Positions 23,335 to 36,623 are shown, counted from the first letter of the stretch. The stretch is 64,000 nt of DNA from Panorpa germanica (GCA_963678705.1 OY783213.1:14698451-14762450); one strand, 5' to 3'. The notes: generated from the sequence alone by a model not told the origin. Made by a program: numbers and translations.

Positions 23335-26300
23335 ATGAGTGATGATGATGATAGACACCATGAAGATATTAATCTGGAAGAACAGGCGTCCAATAGTGCA
23401 TCAGATACGGACCTCACTACAAACAGGTAGGGGATCTTATTCAAGTTATTATTACTTTTATAAAGTGATTTTGCATGATTAGGATTCTGCAAATTTTTCC
23501 TGTGATTGAGATAACTAAAAATCAATTACTTGCAGTGATATTTTTTGTTTCTTCTCTGAACTCGTCAAATTGAACTCTGTCATAACATAATTCTTTTAAA
23601 TACAAAATTCTTTACATCCACACTGCAACCTAATACCTATGACGATGACTTTTTAGTATGGTCAATTTCAATTGGTTCGTATTAGTACAGTTTATCATGA
23701 GATCAACAATTCAATTATGAATATTGTATGCCGTGTAATAAACACAAAAAATAGCATTGGCACTAGCATATATCCAAGATGTTTTGGATCTATGCGACAT
23801 GAAGTAGATCCATTTGCGACACTTTGATATTCCATACATGTGAACCATATTAGGAATACGGACGTATAAAGTACATACAGTGGTCTATTAATTTACGTAA
23901 CAATTGACACTTCGTCTCATGATAAAGATTGCTAATGCGACTGCACCCTAATGAAAACATCGGAAGTCGCAAGAAAGTGGTACATGACCATGGCCCTGTC
24001 AACGTTGAAAACGTTTTCTTGATGAAAAGTAAACGCACAATCCGGTTGTGAAAAGAAAATAGAAATTTGATTTTCAACACGCTATATGTTTCTAAATAAT
24101 TGATATACTAATGAACTATTTATAAACAAAGCTTGAACATTTATCTGACTCCTAATGTTTATATGGTTTAAATAGCTCAATCGTGTGCAAAGTTATTAAC
24201 GTTTTTATATTTGAAAACATTGAGAGCTAGTACAAAGTTGCAAATCTATTGTCATTTTAGTACACTGTTGCCATTTATATCTAACTATATAACCATGAAG
24301 TAATATTTCACCTTAAGTAAGATATTATATGAATGTAAAGTAAGATCCATGTTTTACCTTTTGCGGATTAAAGTTTCAAATTTTCTTTATTCTTTAGAAG
24401 ACCTACATGGTGGATGCGGTTTTCAATAATGGAAATAGTTCTGACAGTGTTTATAGTCACCGCAGTTCTTGTCATTATTATCTTAGCAGCAACAAGACAT
24501 ATAAGTAAGAAGATATTATATTATAATATATTTATATCCTATTTCAAATAATATAACTGAAATTTAAAATTCTTACGATTAGATTGCTGTTTCATTTAGT
24601 TTTATTCTATTCTCAAAAATTTTAGGAAATGATCTATGAAACAACTTGTAACAAATCAATTATTTTATTTAGCTGTAATAACGCTTCCAGCATCTAATGA
24701 AGACACGAGGATTTGTATGACATCGGATTGTGTTCACACTGGTGAGTAAATTGTCTTTTAAATATTACCTTGACGCACGATTGCCGAGAGAGTTAAATGA
24801 AAATATTGAAAATTACATTTCCTAAAGAACAATTAGCCTAGTTCGAGCGAGAACTATACGCTTAGAAAATATGCTAAATAAATTTGAGCAAAATTTCTTC
24901 AATCGTTTTGGAGAAATCGTGTCAACCAATTTAAAAAATACAGGTTTGAGAAAAAGGGGTGTGAAAATATTTAACATTTTACTTCTATAACTACCCAACG
25001 ACTTAGAATGTTAAAAACACCTTATTCTACGTATTCTAGATATATTTTTTATAGAAACAGTTTATCTAATAAAATATTTTTGGACTGATCACACGGTTCG
25101 ACCGGTGATTGATATGTGAACTACTGGGTTTTTCTTATTTTATTTTCTCTTGAAACATACGTACTTCTACTTTGTAAATATATTCCTTATAACTGATAGA
25201 AAATAATGTAAGTTCATGATATTTGTAATTTATTTTAGCTTCAAGAATGTTGAAGAACATGGATCCAGAAATTAAACCTTGTGATAACTTCTATAGATTC
25301 GCTTGTGGAAATTTTATACATAACAAAAATGTTCCACCTGGCGAATCATTTATAGACACTTTTTCTATGATAAGAGATAATTTTCTACCTCAATTTCGTG
25401 TTATATTTGGGGAGCCCATACTACCAGAGGAACCAAAACCATTTGCGTCAGCAAAGCAATTGTACAAAGCCTGCATGAACAAGTGTAAGTAGAATACAAC
25501 TGCTTTGTGGTAGAAATTGTAAAAATAAAACTGATTTTTTGTTTATGTCATAGCGTTGGTTGAATCCCGCGGAGTTGAACCGTTTTTAAAAATATTGGAC
25601 AGTTTTGGGGGGTGGCCAGTTCTAACTTTGTTGGGAGAAAATTGGAATGAAGGATCATTTAGTTGGAAGACAACTCTTATACAGTTTAAGAAGAAAGGAT
25701 TTAATTTTAAATACTTCATTAAGTTGTCTATTGGCACTTACTACAACAATCCGTATATGCGTACACTTAAAGTAAGATTTACATTTTATACAAAACTTCT
25801 ACATTAATTTGTATACTGAAAACAGATGTTGTTTATAAAATAAATATTATTTTAGCTTGATGAACTGAATGACGATGATTTTGGTAACATCCGTGATAAT
25901 TTGAAAAAAGGAATAGAGGATCCCATCGTGATTGCATATTATAACTACATGGTAGATATTGCAGTACTTTTGGGGGCTCCTACAGAAAGAGCAGAATCCG
26001 AAATGAAAGAATTATTATTATTCGAAATAAAACTAGCTAATGTAAGTATCACAACAATTAAAAAAAGGAAATAAAACTTGTCTAATTATTAAAACTTTTA
26101 GATTTTGACACCACTTGAAGAACGGTTATATCCAAACCCATTGCCCAACCATTACACAATCGCTGAAATGCAAATCGAGTATCCTATAATAAACTGGGAG
26201 GAATACATCAACGCTTTATTGCCACCAGGTCTTATGGTCGATGAAGATGAAGTGATCAGTGTAGAAGAACACAGTCATCTAAAAGAAATAGAAAGAATTT

Positions 26301-28920
26301 TAAGAAAAAGTCCGAAACGGTTCGTATGAAAGTCAAATCAGATCCTTTTCTATCACGAGTATATCTAATCCGTTGCGAATTTTTTATAGAGTAATAGCTA
26401 ATTACCTCATGTGGAAAATAATTTCTGAAAACATGGGACTTCTAACAGCAGATTTTAGGGAGAGAGAAGCTATATACAAAGCAGATGTACAGGGCAAGCC
26501 AGTGAAGGTTCCACCAAGATGGAAATACTGCACAGGATTAGTTAAGGAACGGTATGTGGTTAAAATGAATGGTACTTTTGACGAAGCGTGGTACAATCTC
26601 TACAATTTACTTGCAGTATTAAGATAAAGTAGATGATTTCTTCATGTAATATAACGTCTATTACTTTATATATAATTAGTATTTCGCTGGTTACTTAACA
26701 CAGTGGCGTACAAAGATAAATGGGGCTTTAGACATATTAAAACCGAGATTTAGTAGGATTTCTATTTCCTAACACATTAGTATCTAACAATCCGTGAATA
26801 AATGAGTAAATTTTATTTTCTAGATTTATATACGCATTGAATTTATTATACGTCAGAAAGTACTTCTATGTAGATGCGAAAAATGATGTTTTACAAATTG
26901 TAAACAGAATTAAAAATGAGCTTGTAACATTACTAAAAAATGCTGATTGGATGGAGGGAATTTCAAAACTGCATGCTGACATAAAGGCTTCGACTATTAG
27001 ATCTTACATTGGCTATCCCGAAGAAACACTAGATGTCTCTAAATTGGAGGAATATTACAAAGATGTAATTATTTGTATATAGTTGTATATTTAATTCTTC
27101 TTTTCTTTCTTTTTTTCTCTATATCTCTTGCTGTCAGAGTTCTTCTCTTTTTCTCATCTTTCTTCTTACATATCCTGTATATTGAATCATCCTCTTCCTT
27201 CCAATGGCTCTCTTTTTATTTTTCTGCTTGATTCATTCAACTTAGCGATCTCTGTCCCTAATAACCCTTCCGTATTCTTTGACTACTTTCACAACTCCTC
27301 TCAGATCCTACTCCTTTTCCAATTACTCTATCCTGTACCCCATTTTCAGATCATTTCTTCCCTTTTCACTCTCTTACTTTTCCTTTCTTACTTACCCTTC
27401 AGTTTGCTTTTCACGTTTCAATCTCCCCTATCAATGTTTCTCTCTTTTTCTTCTCTATTGTGATATTTTCTCGCCGTTCCTCTTTTGTCTACTCTTCACA
27501 CTCCCTCTCTATTTGATTTTCTTCTTCCTCCATCTTTGAATATAGTAGGTATTTCAAATGCAACTATCTTTTGTTGAAAGCACTAAATATTTTGTAAATG
27601 AATGAAATTGGTATGTACCTATACCCAAAAGCGAAACTTTCGAGTATTTTCTCCAGGCCTTAATGTTTATTCAACTCTAAAACCATATGCAATAGAAGAG
27701 TAATATTTACCGGCAGGAAATTATGAAACAGTTTATAATAGTTTGTTGTAACACAGGTACAAATTGACGAAAATAAGTTCATGGAAACTGTTCTCAACAT
27801 GAAGGTCTTCACCACAAACAAAGATTTTAGCAAATTAAAAGAACCAAGGATAAGAAAAGAAAATTGGACGATTCATAATGATTTTACAAAAATCGAACCT
27901 TTTTTTCAATCAGTTGATAACAGTATCAGTAAGTATTTCTAGTTAACAATTTATAATCAATATTATTTGTCTAAAATATAAATATTTGTCATAGATTTTC
28001 CTCTTGGGATGCTCCAGAACATCTACTTCTCAGCAGATCGTCCTCAATACATGAACTACGGTGCAATTGGCTTTTTAATTGGCCATCATCTTACTCATGG
28101 CTTTAATGAACGTGGAAGACTATTTGACGTGGAATATTTCCGTCGGGACTGGTGGACTATAGGAACTGAAGAAGAATATTTAAAAAGAGTCCGTTGTTTT
28201 AACGAACAATACGGCAATTATACAGTTAAGGAAGTGAACTTAAATGTAAGTATCAGTAAAGATCCTTTTAAGCAATACGGAAAATCGATAGCTAAACAAA
28301 TAACGTGAACAAAATGTTAGTTAAATTTTAAATATTATTAATACACTGTAGAATAGAGACAACAATGATTGGTGGAGAGCTTATATAAGATTTTTTATAG
28401 TGTTTTGTCTTTTACTTATCTTACCTTTCTGAATGGTTGGGTAACATTGCGTCTAAATACACACAGTAGAAAAAGAAGTGTTTTTAATAATGTTTTTCCA
28501 TTTTCATAATTTAGGTTAGAGGAATTAACACGCAAGAAGAGAACGTCGCCGACAATGGCGGAGTCAAAGAAGCATACTTAGCTTACACAAAATGGGTTGA
28601 AGAAAATGTGGTAGAAGAACAGCTTCCCGGTTTAAATTACACTCCCAGACAATTGTTCTGGTTGTCAGCTGCTACTACATGGTGCTCTAAATATACGCCA
28701 GGTCTCTATGTGACTTAATATAAATTATGAAACGAAATCATGATGTCTGATATATAAATTATTTACAGAAGCGATGAAGATATATATCAAAGATAATAAA
28801 CACGCTCCGCCAGAGTTTAGAGTTGTAGGGCCCTTGAGCAACAGTGAAGATTTTGCCAAAGATTTCCAATGTCCTCCAGGATCACCAATGAATCCTCAAC
28901 GTAAATGTAAAATTTTTTAG
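23335..28920 (+). CDS. Neprilysin-like M13 protein, copy 5, catalytic Glu lost
   Basis: Thirteen exons: 23335-23426, 24398-24504, 24673-24741, 25239-25484, 25554-25771, 25856-26041, 26102-26319, 26390-26551, 26824-27064, 27757-27928, 27995-28245, 28515-28701 and 28769-28920 (766 residues, ends CKIF). The first exon gives a 31-residue acidic cytoplasmic tail (MSDDDDRHHEDIN...). Exon 2 has RPTWW and a single hydrophobic helix. The zinc motif at 28084-28098 reads HHLTH: both zinc His remain, but the catalytic Glu is His. ENVADNGG and HAPPEFR are kept, so zinc could still bind. NAYY reads EPFF, and the loop after the zinc helix (FNERGRLFDVEY) has lost the usual DD pair. Donors of introns 9 (gtaatt) and 12 (gtctct) are weak. 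A zinc-binding, non-hydrolysing membrane protein is the simplest reading. Confidence 0.9.
27076..27545. repeat. Pyrimidine-rich tract, intron 9 of copy 5
   Basis: About 470 bp with very high C+T on the plus strand (TTCTTTTCTTTCTTTTTTTC and similar). It resembles the composition of family A bodies but I found none of their protein words, so origin is open. Open frames here reflect composition. Confidence 0.5.
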
Positions 28921-29479
28921 ATGACGGATGTAACACAATAAAATAACTGTGTCGTCTAATAATTTATTTATATGTTTTGAATTACTTTTAAATACATTTT
29001 ATTTTCTTTTTGACTCGTTTGTTTCATTAATTACATTATTTACATGGTGTCAAATCGATACAAAAAAAGCATATTTTCGATAATGTCTTTTGGCGACACA
29101 GTTAATATATAATTATTTCTATAATAACTACATGATAAAATGACATTTGAAGAATACTTTGTGAAGTTTTCATAATTAAATATCAAGTAATGAGGCATTG
29201 ACAGCGAATCTTCGCAGACGTCACAAGAAAAAGTTTCATTTCGGTGCCACTCATAACTCATCAATTTTCTGAAATCGAAAAATCAAAATGATTTTATTAG
29301 TTGATAAGTTTCTGTAGGTAACACTGTCGAATTTTTCTTTTTTTATTAATTTTTCAATTTTTTACAGCACTTAAAAGTCAAAATTCCGATTTTTCATGAA
29401 AAAAAACCAGAATCTTTGTTATTTTAAAATCCCCACTGTGCAGTAGTCTATTTCAATCAAAACTTAAATCTTTAATTAC

Positions 29480-29801
29480 AATTATTCAAAAATATTATTA
29501 ACTAAAAAATGTGTAAGATGATTATTGTAATAAGTTTCTGTTATAATTGAATTCCGTACAATGGAGTCCTATTGTAAAGAAAACAAAAAGAAAAACACAA
29601 AGCAAATGAAATAAATAACCAAATAACGTTAATAGAGCTACTTAATAGAACTGCTAACAGAAAACTGGAAATGAGAATCAAGAAATTATTTTTAAATTAT
29701 TTTTCATTTATTTAAGCAGTAGTATTGTAGTAACTTGCATTCGAGTCTGAAGTTTTACTTTTCCTGAGGAATTTGTTACTTTTAAAAGTTAGAGTTGAAA
29801 G
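29480..29801 (+). promoter_or_regulatory. Shared 5' flanking block, copy 6
   Basis: Contains the shared sequence run from AATGTGTAAGATGATTATTG to the ATG, including the CTTGCATTCGAGTCTG segment. The stretch 28990-29479 upstream holds no recognisable gene. Confidence 0.4.
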
Positions 29802-32374
29802 ATGGATAATCCAAGGCCTGAAAGTAACTCGGAGGATACCACTATTACGGATGACAAAAGTAAACCGAGGGATGAAAGTAATAAGGATGGTGAAAGCAAG
29901 GACCCAATAAACAGGCAAGTGATGTTATTCAAGTTTTTCTAATGTCTTTTTCTCTTCAGTATTCTGGTATCTCTCTCTTCCAAATCGTTTTATATATTTT
30001 GCTATAATTGCTCTTCTCAATTAATAGACTAGATACGATTTATTTTTCGCGTGAGGGATAAAAGTAAAAAGATAAATGATATTTATAAGAGAGTTGAGCA
30101 TAGATGCTAAATATGGTTCACGATGTTATGTAATATAACACTGCAGGAACTGCAATTAATATTTTTTTAAATACGTTTCGTTAACCTTTTCAATTTTTTG
30201 GAAGTCTTAACAAATATTTATTACTTATTTTTTTTTTATATTTATTTACTTATTTGCCTTGACTTTCTTTCGTCATAGCCACCATCAAACAATTTTTATA
30301 CATATTTTATAATTTATAATTCAATTTTGAATCACTTAACAAAAATTTAGTATTAACAGGAAAAGTTTTAATCACATCTAATATATCACTATTCAATTTT
30401 GATCTTTCTAAACTATAATTTATGCATTCAAATATAATATGATCCAAAGTTCCTTCTTCACCACATTGACATCTATCGTCAGATTTAATATTAATTGTTT
30501 GATCATTATTTATCGCATTTATTACTTATTTATTTATTACTTAAATTTCCAATTTTCGTTTCTTTTTTAGTAGACCATCTTGGTGGAGGCTGAGATTAAG
30601 AGAGCTAGTGTTGACGGTGTTGATATGTTGTACCACCTCTATCATTATAGTGACAGCAACTACGTGTCATCTAAGGAAAATGATTTTAGGTAGCTTTTCA
30701 CTTCCTCAGTGAGGTTGTTACATCATTTAATTCATGGGAAATATTTTTCTGTTTATGCATTTTTCAAAATTTGGGAAAATACCAAAGAATGAACTTGTGA
30801 CAAATAAATATTTTTTTTAACTGCAGAAACCCCTGAAGCAGATGTTGGGCACAGAAGCACTTGTTTGACATCGGATTGTATTCACACTGGTAAGTCAATA
30901 TCTTTTGAATATTAACTTGAGGCCTCGTTGGTTGAGAGAGTTAAATCGTTGTAGATAGACTAATGGAGTTAGACTAATCAGCTGATTCATTTTCATTGTG
31001 TTTGCTTGTACTTTAGCATCTACAATTTTGGAGAACATGGATCCAGAAGTTGAACCTTGTGATAATTTCTACAAATTTGCTTGTGGAAATTTCATACGTA
31101 GCCAAGAGGTTCCACATTATCTGGCAACTATAGACTATTTTATAATAACAGAATATAAAATGAGAACACTAATTCGTGTTATACTAGAGGAGGAAATAAA
31201 ACCCGAGGAGCCAAAACCATTTGTACAAGTAAAGAATATGTACAAAGCCTGCATGAATACGTGTAAGTAGGATTCTCTTACCTTTGTTATAGAAATTGTA
31301 ATAGGAAAACTGGATTTCTATTAATTTCATAGCGTTGATCGAGTCCCATGGAAATATCCCGTATTTGCAAATATATGACAGTTTGGGGGGATGGCCAGTT
31401 CTAAAAGGAGACGATTGGGATGAATCAAACTTTGATTGGCAGAAAAGTGTTATAGATTTAGGCAAGAAAGGATTTAGCCCTAACCACTTCTTTAAAATAA
31501 TTATCGACGACACTCCCGTTGAAAAAGGACTTAGGCCTACCATACTAGTAAGATTTAAATTTTATATAAGACTACATTAATTATTGTCAACACACTATAA
31601 GAGATACACTGTAAACGTTATTATGTCCATAGTAAATTTAATATTTGCAAGTACATAGGAATTTTTGTCAGCAAGCCATTAGAGCACCCTGGTTCTGTAT
31701 TCACATAGTAATTTTTACTCTTTCATAGTAGTTAAGTATCAGGACAGTATATCCATCAGTAGTAAAGTAAGTAGGGCTTGAGTATCTTAAGGAGTTATTA
31801 GTCCTAAAAAAGCGTTTAAAAAGACATCCTGAGAATACTATTAATTTTATTAATGTAAGAATTTGTATACTACTTGTGGTACCTTTTTAAATGTATTTAA
31901 GTATTTTTATATTTTCAAAAATATTAATTTGGTAGCTTCTATAGCTGATCTCCAAGAGCTCCTCTCGAATAAGGCATGTTGCGGTGACCACTATATCTCC
32001 GGACTGGATCATTTAAAATAAAAAAATTAAACGGATTTCGTTAAAGTAATGTATAATCTAGAAATTAATCGATGGAGTAGGCTAAATATATATTTTTTGA
32101 CTATATGGCGGCTTCTCAAAAAAGAAATCGATTTTGACCAAATTGTTGGCCTTAAATTGTTTATAAAAAAAATTATCGATGAAATAAAACCTTCGATTAA
32201 TTTCTAAAAAATAGACTTACTGCCGTTTCCAAGTAATCTTGGTCAACGTTTTTGAAAACACCATTTTGAGAAAACGCCTTAAAGTTTCAAATGCACTATA
32301 CATACAGTACAAAAAAAAAATTCAACTTATATCACTTCAAAAATAATCGTCGGATTTACTTGAAATTTTCTGTT

Positions 32375-32468
<94 letters not shown>

Positions 32469-35400
32469 TATGTTAGTTAGGTCCTGCAGTGAGTTTATGT
32501 ACGGTTCTAATGCCATCCAAAGTCAATGAGCTTGTGAACCTAATTTTAGGTTTGACTTTTTAATTGTTAATTGAACTGGAACTTAATAAATGTATGTTAT
32601 ACTGACGTTTTTATTTTATAAAATATCAAAATTTTTACGGGGATATAGCAATTAGAAATTCGAATTGTAGTTTTAGCGCTAGAGATGTCGACCATATTTA
32701 TGATGTAACATGTCGCACTATAAAGGAATTGGTCAAATATTTCTTATATGTATAAGAGTTCCGGGTATCTCTTTTCGACTCTATTGTATAAAACAGAATT
32801 TTTTATAACGTTGAATCTCTTAATAACTAAAGTGCAAAAATGACTATTTTAATTGGTAATATCTCCTAAACTACAGCGAGTTTAGCCTCATCATTTTGAG
32901 TTAAACAAGTTAGCCAAAGTTGGTTTGTTACAACAGAAAATTAAAGTCAAAACTCCTTTCAATCGAAATATATTTATCTTTTTTTATCGAAATTGAAATA
33001 TAAAACCATGCACTAAATCTAATATTATTCTAGGTGAAAAACCTTGATTTTAGTGACAACCGTGCAAATTTAATAGAAGGAATCAAGAACCACATTGTGA
33101 ATCGGCAATATGCGTATTTGGTAAATACAACAGTAGATTTGGGGGCTCCAAGAAACACTGCAGCTGTAGAAATGAAAGAAGCAATATTATTTAAAGCAAA
33201 CCTAGCTAATGTAAGTCTAACAGCGGGAATATATCAAAATAAAAAGGAAATTTTTTCAGTATTTGAATTTTTAGATTTCCTCACCAGCTGGAAATTCTAC
33301 CTACCTTCAGTACACAATCGCTGAACTCCAAATTAAGTACCCTATCGTAAACTGGGTGGAATACATCAACGAAATATTCTCACCAGGTCTTACGGTTGAT
33401 GAGAATGAAGTGGTAAATGTAGTAGCAAACAACCATTTAAAAGAAATAGAAGAACTTTTAAGAAAAACTCCGAAACGGTGCGTATGGAAGCTAGAACAGA
33501 TCTTCTTCTTTCAAGATGTAATGTAACGAGTATGTATTTAATCTATGGCGAATCTTTTTATAGAGTTATAGCTAATTACCTCATGGCGGTAATTACGATG
33601 GAAACATTAATATTTCTTCCTAAAACAATTCAAATAACAAGGGTGGAATACTGCACAGAAGTAATTAAGAAATGGTATGTCATTTTAATTAATGTTATTT
33701 GTAAAGAAACTTGACTATTGATCATTTCCGTTACATAACTTGCAGAAAAAATTAAAGTAAATGATATTTGAATGAAATTTATACTTGACGCCAGACAGTG
33801 GTGTCTTCGGGTTCGTTCACGCGAAAATAAATTGATTAAAAGCTTGTAAAATAATATAAATTTATTAAGCGAAAGTATCTCACCTACATACCACCACGTA
33901 AAACTTGCCTACATAGTAAGAGATTGTAAGTGATACGGCTCAGCATCATAAATAAGCCAAAATTATGTTAATTAAATTAATATTTACATATATAATATTA
34001 TTGTTCAGCAAGTTATCACCCATATGAGTTATTATCAACACTCGTGCATCAATAAACAAATCAGTAAATTTTATCTTCCAGGTTTTATAAAGCTTTGTAT
34101 TCATTATGCGCCAGAAAATACTTTAATGCAGATGCGAGAAATAATGTTACTGACATGGTAAACAGAATTAAAGCTGAAGCTATAAAATTATTGAAGAACG
34201 TTGATTGGATGGATGAAGACACAAGAAAAGAAGCTTTGGAAAGATCTGAGAACATGACTGCTCACATGGGATTTTCTGATGAAATACTAGATGTCAAAAA
34301 ACTTGAAGAATATTATAAAGATGTACGTATTATTATTATTAATTATTTTAATAGTAGTGCCATTTGGCACAACATTCTTCTGCCTTACCTCATTAAATTA
34401 CATATCATTGTGATTAATTCATTCTTGATTCTTATTATATATAAACATTTTCACGCCTTCGAAAAGACATTTTAAAAAATATATCTCTATAAAATAAAAA
34501 CCAAACTCTCCCTCCTGTTTTACTCTGTCTTTCCTTCTCTTTTCTCGTTCCTTTACTCTATCGCCGCCATCCACCTCTTCCCTTTACTGCCGTCCTTATA
34601 ACTGCACAATATTCTTTTCGCTGTTTACCTTTTTGTCATATGAAAATTCCAACGTTTCTGTCTCCCATCCTTTCCTCGCTATTCGCCCAGTATCTGTTTC
34701 CTTTCTCCTCGTTTCCCAATCTGAATCTTGCAATCCTTCTCATGTTTTTTGTGTCTTTTTCTCTTAAGTATTCTGGTATCTCCCTCTCCCAAATCCTTTT
34801 ATATTTTTTGTTATAATTGCTTTTCTCAATCCTTTCCATTATTTCCTGTTGTTTTATCTACCTGTCTCTTCTCCTCAGCTCCTCTTCCGCTCTTATCTGC
34901 CTCTTCTGTCGTCGTCGATGTAAGATTAAGTGTTTTAACCGTTAGAAACAACAGCTATGCTGTCCTTTCGAATTCGATTCCTGGATCCCTGTGTATATTT
35001 TGCAGAACTTGTTAAGAGATATTAACAAAGCTACGTTTTGTAGTTTACACAAACGACCCACGAAATATTTTGTAAAACCAAAACTAAGCTTTCGTGCAGT
35101 GTCGCAGTTCTTAATGTTTAATCCACATGTTGTAATGCAGCTACAAATTGACGAAAACAAGTTCATTGAATCTTTTGTCAACATAAGGGCCTTCGGCTTC
35201 AAGAAATTTGTAGAGGGTTTAAAAGAGGCACCCGCGCCAGGAGATGACTGGTTCATTTCAAAAGATTTTACACAGAGCAGGCCATATTTTGAGCCAAGGC
35301 ATAATAGTATCGGTGAGTATATGTAAGCAGAGCCGGATCTAAAGAACGTAGGCGGAAACCAGGGGTACTTGTCTCGGGCGACCAATAGTTCATCGGAGCG

Positions 35401-36623
35401 CTAAAATCCAAAAGACATTGCTCTTAGTTTTTTTTTGTCCTCACAGAGATTGTCATAGTCAATGGTAATCCATCGTGTTACTTTTTTTAATTTTTTTTTT
35501 TTTTTTCACCAGTGAAAAAGGATAAATGAAATTCTTTTTTCCAATGTCAATGTCTCGACACGGTTCGATACAATCCTAGATCCGTTTCTGTATGCAAATA
35601 ATAATTAGTTATAATTCTAATTCATTATTTATTAAAATATTTATTTAAAAAAAAAAATTGCAATTATCTGTCATAGAATTTCCTCTCGGAATTTTCCGGG
35701 GCATGTTTTTCTCTGCTGATCGCCCTCAATATATGAACTACGGTGCACTTGGGTTTTTAATAGGTCATGAAATTACTCATGCAATTAGTGATCAAGGACT
35801 CGAGTTACCGTTGAAAAATGATAGCTCAGCTTCTAAGTGGAGTTCAGCAACCGAAGAAGCATATTTAAAGAAAGTTCAGTGCATGGACGAACAATACGGG
35901 AATTATACAGAGGAGGAAGTGAACCGAAATGTAAGTACCAGTGCGCAAAGCAAAACAAAATATTAGAAAATATTGACATGTTCCTTTAAGACAACTATCA
36001 GTACAGTTGACTGCAAAATAGAGATGGAAATGGAGAAAAGAGTGGAGTATAGTGCGTAGGAACGGAAATGACGCCAATGTACAAACGATTTTTTTGCAGT
36101 ATTGTGTCCCTTTAAACATTCTTCCCTTTTAAATGATTCTGTAATATTGCATCTCATTAAAAGAATAGACTATTAGAAGCAGCATTTTTATAATGTCTCC
36201 ATTTTCGTAATTTAGGTCAATGGCATTCTCACGCTATCGGAAAACATCGCTGATAATGGTGGAGTCAAAGAAGCATACTTAGCTTACAAAAAGTGGGTTG
36301 TAGATAATGGGGAAGAACCACAGCTTCCTGGTTTAAATTACACTTCCAGACAAATGTTTTGGTTGTCAGCTGCGAACATGTGGTGCACTAGATTTGATCC
36401 AGGTGATTATATAACTTAGTGTGATTTTTAGAAAGAAATCAAAATATTTGACTTATAAATTATATTTACAGAATTTATGAAGTTATATATCGGAGTGGGT
36501 GAACATTCTCCGACTGAGTTTAGAGTTGTAGGGCCCTTGAGCAACAGCAAAGATTTTGCCAGGGATTTTCGATGTCCTCGAGGATCTCCAATGAATCCTA
36601 AACGTAAATGTATTATTTTTTAG
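29802..36623 (+). CDS. Neprilysin-like M13 metallopeptidase, copy 6
   Basis: Thirteen exons: 29802-29914, 30571-30689, 30827-30889, 31017-31262, 31333-31547, 33034-33210, 33275-33477, 33564-33674, 34082-34322, 35141-35312, 35677-35930, 36216-36402 and 36472-36623 (750 residues, ends CIIF). The 38-residue tail is rich in Asp, Ser and Lys. Intron 1 starts with GC (gcaagt). The usual donor of exon 2 at 30675 is GG; the next GT in the right phase is at 30690, adding five codons after the membrane segment. Exon 8 is only 111 nt against 159-174 elsewhere, deleting about 17 residues in frame. HEITH (35766-35780), SENIADNGG and HSPTEFR are intact; NAYY reads RPYF and the loop after HEITH is unusual (AISDQG). 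Catalysis is possible, but the deletion and lost substrate motif make it uncertain. Intron 5 (1486 bp) holds a (TA)n tract and a TIR element. Confidence 0.87.
29940..30020 (-). mobile_element. Short family A fragment, intron 1 of copy 6
   Basis: Shares the run from TCTTTTTCTCTTCAGTATTC to TTTGCTATAATTGCTCTTCTC with longer family A copies near 34760 and 47520. Confidence 0.5.
30225..30545 (-). mobile_element. Non-LTR retrotransposon 3' end, family B, intron 1 of copy 6
   Basis: The minus strand reads [20 protein letters not shown] and continues in frame for about 40 residues to a stop, then ends in an A-rich tract (T-rich on the plus strand near 30230). This is the zinc-knuckle-like tail of a non-LTR polyprotein. 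Confidence 0.65.
32379..32464. repeat. (TA)n microsatellite
   Basis: About 86 bp of near-perfect TA repeat in intron 5 of copy 6. The long open frame across it is an artefact of the repeat. Shorter TA tracts occur near 19248, 44224 and 46389. Confidence 0.95.
32524..32930. mobile_element. TIR element family 1, truncated copy d (intron 5 of copy 6)
   Basis: Begins CAATGAGCTTGTGAACCTAA and contains the inner TAGTTTTAGCGCTAGAGATG word and AAAAATGACTATTTTAATTG. The right end is not clear. Confidence 0.55.
34350..34925 (-). mobile_element. Non-LTR retrotransposon fragment, family A, intron 9 of copy 6
   Basis: Carries the common left border and, on the minus strand, [20 protein letters not shown]. 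Frameshifts separate this from the CxxC tail. Confidence 0.62.

Noticed and set aside
27128..27539. Long overlapping frames in intron 9 of copy 5
   Set aside because: Composition artefact of a pyrimidine-rich tract; repeated Ser, Phe and Leu only.
9868..28920. Copies 2, 3 and 5 as pseudogenes
   Set aside because: Each keeps 13 intact exons, splice sites and C-terminus; loss is limited to active-site residues.
32291..32476. Open frame rich in Tyr-Ile
   Set aside because: It is produced by the (TA)n microsatellite.
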